From: CAYSHJ01 sp964589725
GTDB lineage: Bacteria; Planctomycetota; Planctomycetia; Planctomycetales; Planctomycetaceae
DNA: 14,987 nucleotides
Direction of reading: 5' to 3'
Assembly (NCBI GenBank): GCA_964589725.1
Contig: CAZPUJ010000479.1
Span: forward strand, 1-14,987
The notes beneath the pieces were generated by a model. The model searched no databases. It was not told the origin of the DNA and worked only from the letters and a program-made list of their open reading frames with translations. Both the position numbers and the translations under genes were made by a program. Within the stretch, counting starts at the first letter, position 1, and each line of letters opens with the position of its first letter. Positions 6,876 through 14,098 of this stretch are shown here, one piece after another.

Positions 6876-7628
6876 TTAGCGGGAGCGGACGGAACCCAAG
6901 CCGCCATCGATTCCCAGCACTTGGCCTGTGACCCAACTCTGTTCAGGGGCTAGTAGCCATTCGATCGCTGCGGCGACGTCTTCCGGTTCACCAATCCGCC
7001 CGAGAGTGTGCATCGCGGTCGATGCCTTCAACGAGGCTTCGTTGGCAGTCAGTCGTGAAGTCATCGGCGTGCGGACCAAGCCGGGAGCGACACAATTGAC
7101 TCGGATGCGACGAGGACCGTAAGTCGCGGCTGCCGAGAGAGTCAGGCCGATAACCCCAGCCTTGGCGGCGGCAATCGCCTCGTGGTTGGCGAAGCCGATT
7201 CGAGCCGCAGCCGATGACACCAACGCAATGGAGCCGCCTGTATTCATCATGGCCTTGGCACCGGCTCTCACGACCGCGAATGCCGAGGTCAAGTTCGTCG
7301 CGCAGGTGGAAAACCATTCGGCTTCACTCGTCGAGTGTGCCGGCTTGAGAATCAACGATCCCACACAATTCGCGATTCCATCCAGTCGTCCGTGAAATTG
7401 GATCGCATGTTCGACACAGGCTTCGACGTCCTCAAATCGAGTCGCGTCCAGCGGGTAGGCGGATGTGTGCAGTTCGTCGGCCAGCAACTGCAACTTCTCG
7501 ACATTGCGACCGGCAATGGTTAATCGCGCCCCGCGCATTGCCAGTCGGCGACAGAGGCTTTCGCCGATACCACCTGTAGCACCGAAGACCAGATAAGACG
7601 GCGTTGGATTAGTGTCTGGTGGTGGCAT
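6876..7628 (-). CDS. Short-chain dehydrogenase/reductase lacking the catalytic tyrosine
   Basis: A 250-residue classical-type SDR. The nucleotide-binding loop is GATGGIGE (residues 16-23), the NNAG-like stretch is ANCVGS (86-91), Ser138/139 fills the active-site serine position, and VNCVAPGLVRTPM follows at the usual place. The YxxxK motif is altered: NHEAIAAAKAG has isoleucine (residue 152, codon 7173-7175) where tyrosine is expected, with Lys156 kept. Classical reductase chemistry therefore looks impaired, so it may be a binding protein or use another proton donor. I recall similar NHEAIAAAK sequences in SDRs near light-regulated genes, so this may be a family trait and not damage. Start ATG 7628 has GAGAGA upstream. 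It is the first gene of the 7628-3073 operon. Confidence 0.92.
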   Translation of the reverse strand: MPPPDTNPTPSYLVFGATGGIGESLCRRLAMRGARLTIAGRNVEKLQLLADELHTSAYPLDATRFEDVEACVEHAIQFHGRLDGIANCVGSLILKPAHSTSEAEWFSTCATNLTSAFAVVRAGAKAMMNTGGSIALVSSAAARIGFANHEAIAAAKAGVIGLTLSAAATYGPRRIRVNCVAPGLVRTPMTSRLTANEASLKASTAMHTLGRIGEPEDVAAAIEWLLAPEQSWVTGQVLGIDGGLGSVRSR

Positions 7629-7699
7629 GTTGGAATCTCTCTCAAAGAACGACCAAAATAGACCCTGAAGCGACCACTAATACCAGTCCTTTTTGTAAC

Positions 7700-7732
7700 C
7701 GCGTTCGAACGTTTCGATTTAACGCGTTCGAA
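7700..7732. repeat. Direct repeat CGCGTTCGAA, spacing 23
   Basis: CGCGTTCGAA occurs at 7700-7709 and 7723-7732; the first is inside the palindrome CGTTCGAACG (7701 onward). The pair straddles the stop codon of malate:quinone oxidoreductase and lies about 70-100 bases upstream of the SDR operon start. It could be an operator for that operon or part of the upstream gene's 3' structure. No T tract is seen. Confidence 0.35.
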
Positions 7733-9245
7733 GCTGCAGAATTTCTTCTTCTCGCTGGCACACTTCTCGAAATCGGGCAGCATTCGCAGTCAGTTCGATG
7801 TCTTCGTCGTAGGTCGGAATCATTGCCTTCATCCGGGTTTGGCCCTCGCGATTGGACAGAAGTTGCGGGAAGCACTTCTTGATGACTTCGAGCATGATGT
7901 TGACCGAGACCGACGCGCCCGGGGACGCGCCGAGGAGTGCCGAAATGCTGTGGCTTGCGTCCGTGATGACCTCGGTGCCGTAATGGACAATGCCCGCTTC
8001 CCCGTCGGTCTTTTTGATCGCCTGCACGCGGATGCCGGCGTCGATCAATTTCCAGTCCGCACCCTGCGCGGCGGGATAAAAGACGTGCAGTACCTTCAAG
8101 CGATCGGCCATACTCTGCGTTCCTTGCTGAATGAGATAGCGGACGAGATCCAAGTTATGGATTCCGATCTTCATGAGCGTGACAAGATTGTCTGGTCGGA
8201 CGGAGAAAGGTAGATCGGTGAAGCTCCCTTTCTTGTGGAGAAACTTCGTCGTCCACGCGGCAAAGGGGCCGAAGAGCAGTGTCTTTTTTCCATCGAGCAT
8301 CCGCGTGTCGAGATGCGGCACAGCCATCGTTGGTGCGGCGTCGAGCGCCTGGCCATAGACCTTCGCCTGATGTTTCTCGACGACCTCGGGATTGTTGCAG
8401 ACCAACCACTGGCCACCGATCGGGAAGCCGCCGAGTCCCTTGGCTTCAGGAATTCCAGACATTTGCAGCAACGGCAGACTGCCTCCGCCCGCACCGACGA
8501 AGACAAACTTTGCTCGGTTCGTGCGAACTTCGTTCGTCGCCAAATGCTTGGCACGCACTTCCCATCCCGCATTTGTTCTTCGCAAACCGACCACGCGATG
8601 ACCGCAGGCGATGCCGCAACGTTCTTGCTGACCAAGCCAGCGTAGGAGCTGGCGTGAGATCGCGCCGAAATTCACATCGGTCCCGCCATTCATCTTAGTC
8701 GCAGCGATGGGCCCGTCGCTGCGGCCTTCGAGCAACAGTGGAGCCCAGCTCGCGATGGTGGCGCGGTTGGTGGAATACTCCATTCCGTGAAAGAAGTGAT
8801 GGGCCGACATCGCGGCATGCCGGGCTCTCAGAAAGTCGACCTGCTCTTCGCCATGCACAAAACTCAGGTGCGGGATGGGGTTAATAAACTCCTTCGGGTT
8901 GTCCACCATGCCGGTGGCCACGGCGTAGCTCCAAAACTGCTTCGAGTACTCAAACTGCTCGAAGATCTCAATCGCTTTTCCGACGTTCACCGATCCGTCG
9001 GCCTCCCGTTTCGGCGTGTAGCTCAGCTCGCAAATGCCGGCGTGCCCGGTCCCCGCGTTGTTCCAACCGTCCGAGCTTTCCTGCGCCAGCCCGTCAGTGG
9101 CTTCATAGAGCTGGATGGAAAGTCGCGGCTGCAAACACTTCAACATTGCCGCGAGATTTGCGGACATCACTCCACTGCCAATCAGGATCACATCTGGGTT
9201 CTCGATGTGAGTCGCCAAAGTCAGAGATTGCGAATCGAGAGACAT
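7719..9245 (-). CDS. mqo: Malate:quinone oxidoreductase
   Basis: A peripheral-membrane FAD enzyme that oxidises malate to oxaloacetate and passes electrons to quinone, replacing or supplementing malate dehydrogenase. At 508 residues it has the family length. The FAD-binding loop PDVILIGSGVMSANLAAML is at about residues 17-35, followed by the family hallmarks ESSDGWNNAGTGHAGICELS, NGGTDVNFGAISRQL, FVGAGGGSLPLLQ and, near the C-terminus, LGASPGASVSVNIML. The ATG at 9245 was chosen because GAGG lies seven bases upstream. A GTG directly before it and a TTG before that are also in frame. It is about 90 bases upstream of the SDR operon, so it may be read separately or through. Its link to the stress genes is not obvious from function. 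Confidence 0.96.
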   Translation of the reverse strand: MSLDSQSLTLATHIENPDVILIGSGVMSANLAAMLKCLQPRLSIQLYEATDGLAQESSDGWNNAGTGHAGICELSYTPKREADGSVNVGKAIEIFEQFEYSKQFWSYAVATGMVDNPKEFINPIPHLSFVHGEEQVDFLRARHAAMSAHHFFHGMEYSTNRATIASWAPLLLEGRSDGPIAATKMNGGTDVNFGAISRQLLRWLGQQERCGIACGHRVVGLRRTNAGWEVRAKHLATNEVRTNRAKFVFVGAGGGSLPLLQMSGIPEAKGLGGFPIGGQWLVCNNPEVVEKHQAKVYGQALDAAPTMAVPHLDTRMLDGKKTLLFGPFAAWTTKFLHKKGSFTDLPFSVRPDNLVTLMKIGIHNLDLVRYLIQQGTQSMADRLKVLHVFYPAAQGADWKLIDAGIRVQAIKKTDGEAGIVHYGTEVITDASHSISALLGASPGASVSVNIMLEVIKKCFPQLLSNREGQTRMKAMIPTYDEDIELTANAARFREVCQREEEILQLRTR

Positions 9246-9366
9246 CACCAAACCTCAAGTTTTCCGTCGCAGAAGCCCGTCAGACGTCAAATTCAAACCA
9301 TCCCGAACAACGAAGTCTCACCACTTCGGCCAAAAGCCAAGAACGGTCACAGCAACAAACGCGAAA

Positions 9367-9395
9367 ACACTTGAACCGAACGACGGTTCAAGTGT
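9367..9395 (-). terminator. Rho-independent terminator of second FAS1 gene
   Basis: A perfect 12-base-pair stem, ACACTTGAACCG / CGGTTCAAGTGT, with a five-base loop. On the minus strand it is followed by TTTTCGCGTTTG. It lies about 60 bases after the FAS1 stop at 9457. A second, shorter hairpin (CGGAGTC-N6-GACTCCG, 9401-9420) sits between it and the gene. The rest of 9246-9456 holds nothing else recognisable. Confidence 0.8.
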
Positions 9396-9456
9396 CCTCG
9401 CGGAGTCGGCTGGGACTCCGAGAAGCCCCAGCACAGGGCATCAACTTCGATTCGGA

Positions 9457-10470
9457 TTACTCGCGGCAGGCCGGCTGGACCAGGGAGTACGTCACTCGAC
9501 CCGAGGTCGGGCAGACGTGAGCGGCATACTGAGCCTTGGCCGGAGTCACATGGGATGTCTTGGCTGTCGCGGCTGTTGGCAACATCACGCTGTCGATCAC
9601 ATGGATGACTCCGTTCGACGCGTCGATGTCCGTCGCGACCAGTCCGGCACCGTTGATGGTCGGAGCACCGTTCTTCATCGCGGCGGTCAACATCCCACCT
9701 TGAACGGTCTTCAGTTCCTTTTTGCTCAGCACGTCGCCGGAGAAGACACGACCTGGCACAACGTGGAAGGTCAGGATCGCCGCCAGCTTCTCCTTGTTCT
9801 GTGGCTTGAGCAGGCTCTCGACCGTGCCGGCCGGCAGCTTCGCAAACGCTTCATCCGTCGGAGCAAACACGGTCAGCGGCTTGTCGCCAGCCAGCACTTC
9901 GACCAACCCGGCCGCCTTCGCAGCCGCGAGCAACGTCTTGAAAGTCCCCGCCTTCGCAGCCGTCGCCGGAATGTTGTCGCCTGAGGGAAGCAGTACTTGA
10001 TCAACCACGTGGATGATCCCGTTTGAGCAATGAATGTCGGCTTTCACAACCTTCGCTTGATCGACTTGCACATTGCCCTCTTCAACCTTGATGTTGACTC
10101 GCTGACCATTCACCGTCGCCGCCGCATTCAACTTCACGACTTGAGCCGCCGCGACTTTGCCGGCCACGACGTGATACGTCAGCACCGAGACGAGCTGGGC
10201 TTTGTTCTCCGGCTTCAGCAACGTCTCTACCGTTCCGGCTGGAAGCTTGGCAAACGCTTCATCCGTCGGAGCAAAGACCGTGAACGGTCCTTTGCCTTGC
10301 AAGGTTTCAACCAATCCACCGGCTTTCAAAGCCGCCGCCAACGTCTTGAACGAGCCGGCCTCAACCGCTGTCGTGACGATGTCCTTTTCAGCAGCGTTGG
10401 CAGCCGAATCTTGGACCACACCAATTGCGGCCATCGCCGCGACACTCAAGAAAAACCTTCGATTCAACAT
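9457..10470 (-). CDS. Tandem fasciclin (FAS1) domain secreted protein
   Basis: A complete 337-residue paralogue of the protein cut at the left edge. A signal peptide with a twin-arginine motif (NRRFFLSVAAM, ending near ANAAEKD) precedes two FAS1 domains, about residues 30-165 and 170-300. Each has H1 (FTVFAPTDEAFAKLP; LTVFAPTDEAFAKLP), the central YH or FH (LTYHVV; LTFHVV) and H2 (SNGIIHVVDQV; SNGVIHVIDSV). A tail of about 35 residues carries two cysteines (HVCPTSG, QPACRE), perhaps a disulfide. The ATG at 10470 has AAGGAG at 10479-10484, eight bases upstream; a GTG immediately before is less likely, as the paralogue lacks it. Probably monocistronic with its own terminator. Role is likely cell-surface or matrix adhesion, which is family knowledge only. 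Confidence 0.95.
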   Translation of the reverse strand: MLNRRFFLSVAAMAAIGVVQDSAANAAEKDIVTTAVEAGSFKTLAAALKAGGLVETLQGKGPFTVFAPTDEAFAKLPAGTVETLLKPENKAQLVSVLTYHVVAGKVAAAQVVKLNAAATVNGQRVNIKVEEGNVQVDQAKVVKADIHCSNGIIHVVDQVLLPSGDNIPATAAKAGTFKTLLAAAKAAGLVEVLAGDKPLTVFAPTDEAFAKLPAGTVESLLKPQNKEKLAAILTFHVVPGRVFSGDVLSKKELKTVQGGMLTAAMKNGAPTINGAGLVATDIDASNGVIHVIDSVMLPTAATAKTSHVTPAKAQYAAHVCPTSGRVTYSLVQPACRE

Positions 10471-10530
10471 CACACACTCTCCTTGCTGGGGTTTTTGATC
10501 GACGAACGCGAATCAACATTTGATTTGCCG

Positions 10531-10554
10531 TTTCGTAAATCATCCAAAACGTTC
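10531..10554 (-). promoter_or_regulatory. Upstream element shared by both FAS1 genes (copy B)
   Basis: Gapless counterpart of 767-790, placed 61 bases before the start codon. Half of the TCGTTCAAA word is changed here (TCATCCAAA), so if the word is an operator this copy is weakened or divergent. Confidence 0.4.
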
Positions 10555-10566
10555 ACTCCACTTAGA

Positions 10567-10581
10567 CCGGAAAGATTCCGG
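10567..10581. terminator. Hairpin CCGGAA-AGA-TTCCGG after SRPBCC gene
   Basis: A perfect six-pair stem with a three-base loop lies about 95 bases past the stop of the SRPBCC gene (10676) and upstream of the FAS1 gene on the same strand. There is no T run, so its role as the end of the long right-hand operon is only a guess. Confidence 0.25.
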
Positions 10582-10675
10582 CGTCTTAACTCACATTTTT
10601 TGAGAATTCAGAAAGACTGCATTCTGAAGATGAATCGCTGGGCCGTCGCCCACGGCTCGCAGAATGCCCGCGGGG

Positions 10676-11200
10676 TTATCGCGAGCCGGCGAATACTCGC
10701 GGCATGGCCGAGTCTTTCCCGGTTGTGCTCGGCTCCGTTTCCAGCAGCCGTTTCACCTTCTGTTCGCGATAGTCGAAGATTGTTTTCAAGTCTCGTCTCA
10801 CCATCACGCCGTGTATCGCCTGGCCAATCCAGCCGAGTGGCAGACGGTAAATCACCTCGTCGATCATTCGCGTTGAGTGACCGACCGCTTCAAAGGTGTG
10901 TCGGTGATGCCACATCACATACGGGCCGCGCAACTGGACATCGACGAATTCAAACGGCGGATTCCAGACCGTGATTGCTGTTGTCCAATGGATCGGCAAG
11001 CCGTGAACTCGCAGCGCGTATTGAATGATCGTGCCGACTCGCATGTCGATGTCACCGGGCGTGAGGATTTCAAAGCGCAGCAACGGTGGCGTCAGCGTTT
11101 CGAGATTTCGTGCGTCGGCGAAGAAAGCGAAGACTTCGTCGAGCGGCCGGTCAATCGTTTGCTCGCGGATCAGTCGATAGTTGCTCATGGCGTCGCTCAT
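10676..11200 (-). CDS. SRPBCC family ligand-binding protein
   Basis: A 174-residue soluble helix-grip protein of the SRPBCC superfamily. The N-terminal strand IREQTIDRPLDEVFAFFAD and the following NLETLTPPLLRFEIL are typical. The second half is paralogous to the C-terminal domain of the 5898-6860 product (GP..W.HRH; DEV.Y.LPLG.IG; VRR.L..IF.YR...LLE). About 20 polar residues trail the fold. The start at 11200 overlaps the stop of the upstream TIGR01777 gene (ATGA), indicating coupled translation; a second ATG at 11188 has no better ribosome site. Pairing of SRPBCC with a TIGR01777 protein is common in bacteria, where the two families even occur fused, so a joint role is likely though the ligand is unknown. 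Confidence 0.9.
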   Translation of the reverse strand: MSDAMSNYRLIREQTIDRPLDEVFAFFADARNLETLTPPLLRFEILTPGDIDMRVGTIIQYALRVHGLPIHWTTAITVWNPPFEFVDVQLRGPYVMWHHRHTFEAVGHSTRMIDEVIYRLPLGWIGQAIHGVMVRRDLKTIFDYREQKVKRLLETEPSTTGKDSAMPRVFAGSR

Positions 11201-12177
11201 TTCTGTGACGGCAGCTCGCGATGCAAGACCGCTCGCAAGGCCGTTTCCAAATCAGGATGTTCAAATTCAAAGCCATGTTTCTGGAGTTGCTCCGGTGCAA
11301 CGCGGATGCTGGCGAGCAACAGTTCGTCGGCCATTTCGCCGAGCACCAGCCGAGCCATGAAACCAGGCAGCGGAAAAAACGTCGGTCGCCGCAACACTCG
11401 CCCCAACACGCGAGTGAACTCGGCGTTCGTGACCGCATCCGGTGCGACTGCATTAACCGGACCGGTCAGCGATTCCTCTTCGACAGCGAACAAGATCGAA
11501 CGCACCAAGTCCGGCAGCGAAATCCAGCTCCAATATTGCCGCCCGCTTCCGACTTTCCCGCCCAATCCGAACTGAAACGGCAGCAACATTTTCTTGAGCG
11601 CACCTCCGTCCGGTGACAGCACCACGCCGATTCGCAGGTTGACAACTCGAATGCCCACGTCGATGGCGGGTTGAGTCACCCTTTCCCACTGCGTGCAAAC
11701 TTCGGGGAGAAATCCGCGTCCGGGCGGCTCTGCTTCCACCAGCAGTTGATCGCCACGTTCGCCGTAGTATCCGATGGCCGAGGCACAGACCAAGACTCGT
11801 GGCGGGTTGGGCATGGACGCCAGCGATTTGCAGAGTCGATGCGTCCCGATCACACGGCTGTCACGAATGCGGAGTTTCTTCGCCGCAGTCCACCGGCCGC
11901 TCGCAATGTTCTCCCCCGCCAAATGGACAACCGCGTCAGCACCACTGAAGCCGCTGAAGTTGAGCAACCCTGACTCCGGATTCCACGAGATGCTGTCGCC
12001 TCGGTCGCTGGCGGAACTTCCGCGAACCAATCGCCGCATACTCCATTGACGATCGCCGATCGCCTGCGAAAACGCCGAGCCAACCAGCCCGGAGGCTCCA
12101 CTCACCACAATCGTCTTCGCTCGCGGCATCACCGGAGCCTTTGGCTGTTCGAGTCGTTGATTCAATGCGGCAATCAC
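11197..12177 (-). CDS. TIGR01777 family NAD(P)-binding oxidoreductase
   Basis: An extended-SDR, epimerase-like protein of 326 residues (YfcH/SulA-type). The Rossmann loop is GASGLVG (residues 27-33); family signatures follow in order: VVHLAGENIASGRWTAAKK, ASAIGYYGERGD, LRIGVVLSPDGGALKKM, WSWISLPDLVR and PVNAVAPDAVTNAEF. The substrate is not known for bacterial members; an SRPBCC partner next door suggests a bound hydrophobic ligand. The GTG at 12177 has AAGGA seven bases upstream and was chosen. An ATG at 12129 would remove 16 residues ahead of the Rossmann strand and is a fair alternative with AAAGG before it. It overlaps the SRPBCC gene by four bases and follows uvsE by 60. Confidence 0.92.
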   Translation of the reverse strand: MIAALNQRLEQPKAPVMPRAKTIVVSGASGLVGSAFSQAIGDRQWSMRRLVRGSSASDRGDSISWNPESGLLNFSGFSGADAVVHLAGENIASGRWTAAKKLRIRDSRVIGTHRLCKSLASMPNPPRVLVCASAIGYYGERGDQLLVEAEPPGRGFLPEVCTQWERVTQPAIDVGIRVVNLRIGVVLSPDGGALKKMLLPFQFGLGGKVGSGRQYWSWISLPDLVRSILFAVEEESLTGPVNAVAPDAVTNAEFTRVLGRVLRRPTFFPLPGFMARLVLGEMADELLLASIRVAPEQLQKHGFEFEHPDLETALRAVLHRELPSQK

Positions 12178-12237
12178 GTTCTATTCCTTATGGTTCGAGT
12201 TACGCGTTTCTTGTGGACACCGACGCGGCGACCCTCC

Positions 12238-13218
12238 TCAAGCGAGATCATTCAGCAACTCGTTGCGAAATGTCTGACTGCATTGATCCTGCAATTTTCG
12301 GACGGCGACTTCTTTGCCTTTGGCTTCCACTTCAACAGTCAGGTCGAGTCCGACCCAGCAGGAGGGGAAGTCGTTGATGTCAATTTCGTCGTGATGCCGT
12401 GCGGGCTTCGGCCCGGACCAGCCAGCCAGCGGACTCGAAATGTGAAACAAGGGCTCGCGGTTCCAGGTCTCGATGGCCGCTGCCGTAGCGTCTTCAATGC
12501 TCAGTTCGTCCGGCAGGCAACGATGATGATGGACGTCGTAAACGACTGGCAAACCAGTAAAGCGAGACAACGACAAAACGTCGGATGGAGTGTAGGTCTT
12601 GTCGTCGTTCTCGATCGTCAGCCGCGATCGAACACCCTCTGAAAGTCGATTTACATTGCAAGCGAACGCCGCCAGTGCGGACCCTTTATTCCCGTAGGCT
12701 CCACCGCCGTGAATATTGATGACATCCGCACCGACCCATTCAGCGACTTCCGCGTGATACTCCAAATCCTGAATCGACTTTTCGACCACATCCTCGCGTG
12801 GCGAGTTCAACACGACGAATTGATCGGGATGAAAAGACGTCCGAATGTCATGTTCGGCTGCGAAATGACCGCAACGCTGAAAGGTCTCGATGATGCTGGC
12901 ACCGTCGGGTAAGTCGTCAATTTGATAGCCAACTTCCGGATGCGTCTTGATCGGTAGAATCGAACTCGGGATCCGGAAGCAACCAATGCTGTGCTCAGCG
13001 CAGTATCGCAATGCCGCGAGCAATGTTTCTGCATTCGCCAGGCAAAGGTCCGAAACTTTGCGGAGTCGTTCCGCGAGCGACAGTCGCATCAAAGACGTTG
13101 CTGTTGTCGTTCGAAATTGAATTGGCTCGTTCGCGAACTGACAGCAAAGCCCCCATCGAAGTTGGGGCGCGCGTTTCGACGTTGGGCGCTGTTTCATCAA
13201 AGTCGTCACTGTTGCCAT
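12238..13218 (-). CDS. uvsE: UV damage endonuclease UvsE
   Basis: UvsE/UVDE nicks DNA 5' of UV photoproducts in a light-independent repair route. The 326-residue protein shows the family landmarks of a metal-dependent TIM barrel: RWGLCCQF (21-28), CFRIPSSILP (80-89), SFHPDQF (128-134), NIHGGGAYGNKGSAL (168 on), ENDDKTYTPSDVL (203 on) and YDVHHHR (227-233). The metal-binding histidines and acidic residues appear intact. The ATG at 13218 is preceded by AGGAA at a rather long distance; an in-frame TTG at 13224 is closer to it. It lies 38 bases after dps and 60 before the TIGR01777 gene, probably one transcript. Placement beside dps fits a UV/oxidative stress programme. Confidence 0.96.
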   Translation of the reverse strand: MATVTTLMKQRPTSKRAPQLRWGLCCQFANEPIQFRTTTATSLMRLSLAERLRKVSDLCLANAETLLAALRYCAEHSIGCFRIPSSILPIKTHPEVGYQIDDLPDGASIIETFQRCGHFAAEHDIRTSFHPDQFVVLNSPREDVVEKSIQDLEYHAEVAEWVGADVINIHGGGAYGNKGSALAAFACNVNRLSEGVRSRLTIENDDKTYTPSDVLSLSRFTGLPVVYDVHHHRCLPDELSIEDATAAAIETWNREPLFHISSPLAGWSGPKPARHHDEIDINDFPSCWVGLDLTVEVEAKGKEVAVRKLQDQCSQTFRNELLNDLA

Positions 13219-13256
13219 GATCAATCATTCCTGGCATTGATTACTGTCGCGGTAAT

Positions 13257-13739
13257 TCACGCATTCCCGTGCAAGTGCGACTCGACGAACCATAGTTTCT
13301 TATCCAGCTCTCGCGAAACCTCGGTGAACAGGTCGGCGGTGTCAGCGTCATCAAGTTCGACGGCTCGCTCTATTGAGCCACGGATCGATTTGCCGACGAC
13401 TGCCATTGAGGTCGAAAGGGCCGCAACGTGATCACGCCCGGCGGCAATCTCCACCGGGTAGGCGGGAATCGTGGTGCGACGCCCAACCACGTTGACGGTT
13501 CCTTCGGCCTGACCGCCCAGTGCCGCAACTCGCTCGGCGACGCTGTCTGCGAAGCTGGTCGCATCTGCGGCGACGGTGTCGAACAACTCGTGCAAAGCAA
13601 TGAAGTTCGGCCCCTTCACGTTCCAATGCGCCTGCTTCGCCTGAAGCTGCAGGTCAATCAGTTCAGCGAGCGCTTGATTGAGAAGCGCGACTAAACGAAT
13701 GCGTTTCAGTTCTGGTAAATCGTTTTTGGTCGAGTGCAT
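13257..13739 (-). CDS. dps: Dps-family DNA-binding ferritin-like protein
   Basis: Dps dodecamers oxidise ferrous iron with peroxide and store it, shielding DNA from hydroxyl radicals. All inter-subunit ferroxidase ligands are present with the E. coli spacing: His38, His50, Asp54, Asp65 and Glu69, within AHWNVKGPNF, LHELFD and DSVAERVAALGG. At 160 residues it has the usual length, with a short N-terminal tail holding two lysines among the first twelve residues. AGGAGGT lies six bases before the ATG at 13739, the strongest ribosome site in the window, suggesting high expression. It starts 64 bases after a small membrane-protein gene, and the possible promoter there shows no clear hexamers. Confidence 0.96.
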   Translation of the reverse strand: MHSTKNDLPELKRIRLVALLNQALAELIDLQLQAKQAHWNVKGPNFIALHELFDTVAADATSFADSVAERVAALGGQAEGTVNVVGRRTTIPAYPVEIAAGRDHVAALSTSMAVVGKSIRGSIERAVELDDADTADLFTEVSRELDKKLWFVESHLHGNA

Positions 13740-13803
13740 GATCAGACCTCCTGTTGGTGTTTGACGAAATGACTTGTTCGTGCCGATCCATTCCAGGCAA
13801 TGT

Positions 13804-13911
13804 TTACTTTCGATCCTCTGGATAGTCCGAGCCGATGGCAGAAATCACCGTGGCCGCGATCGCGACGCCGAAAACCAGGAATCCCACGAAAAAAAAGGTC
13901 GTTTCACTCAT
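13804..13911 (-). CDS. 35-residue single-helix membrane protein
   Basis: A tiny gene, too short for usual gene calling. The product starts MSETTFFFVGFLVFGVAIAA, continues with TVISAIGSDYPEDRK and has one membrane helix (about residues 5-27) and a charged C-terminus. Support comes from AAAGGA seven bases before the ATG, an eight-base overlap with the end of the preceding small membrane gene, hydrophobic periodic composition and in-operon placement before dps. No known family is recognised. It may partner with the 58-residue product it overlaps. Confidence 0.65.
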   Translation of the reverse strand: MSETTFFFVGFLVFGVAIAATVISAIGSDYPEDRK

Positions 13912-14080
13912 TGGGCGTTCCTTTCAACATGAGCGTGCCGAACGAAAGAATCGACGGCACCCAGAGACCAACGTACAAACCCTGTTCCTTGTTGCCGGTG
14001 AACCAGAGGTAAACCGACAGGAGAAAAGACACGCTAGCAGCGAGGACATACAACGCCTTGGACTTCGATCGGCGCGACAT
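13904..14080 (-). CDS. 58-residue membrane protein, two helices
   Basis: A small gene starting ATG at 14080 with AAGGG five bases upstream. The product has a basic N-terminus (MSRRSKSK), a first helix (about 9-27), a short polar loop (TGNKEQG), a second helix (about 34-52) and ends KGTPNE. The positive-inside rule places both ends in the cytoplasm. It begins 18 bases after the pterin synthase stop and overlaps the next small gene by eight bases. No family is recognised. Gene status rests on ribosome sites, overlap and composition, so homologues should be sought. Confidence 0.7.
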   Translation of the reverse strand: MSRRSKSKALYVLAASVSFLLSVYLWFTGNKEQGLYVGLWVPSILSFGTLMLKGTPNE

Positions 14081-14098
14081 GGGATCCCTTTCTGAAAA

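Noticed and set aside
9401..9420. Second hairpin CGGAGTC-N6-GACTCCG as a separate terminator
   Set aside because: It is short and has no T run; the adjacent 12-pair stem at 9367-9395 with a TTTT tail is a sufficient terminator.
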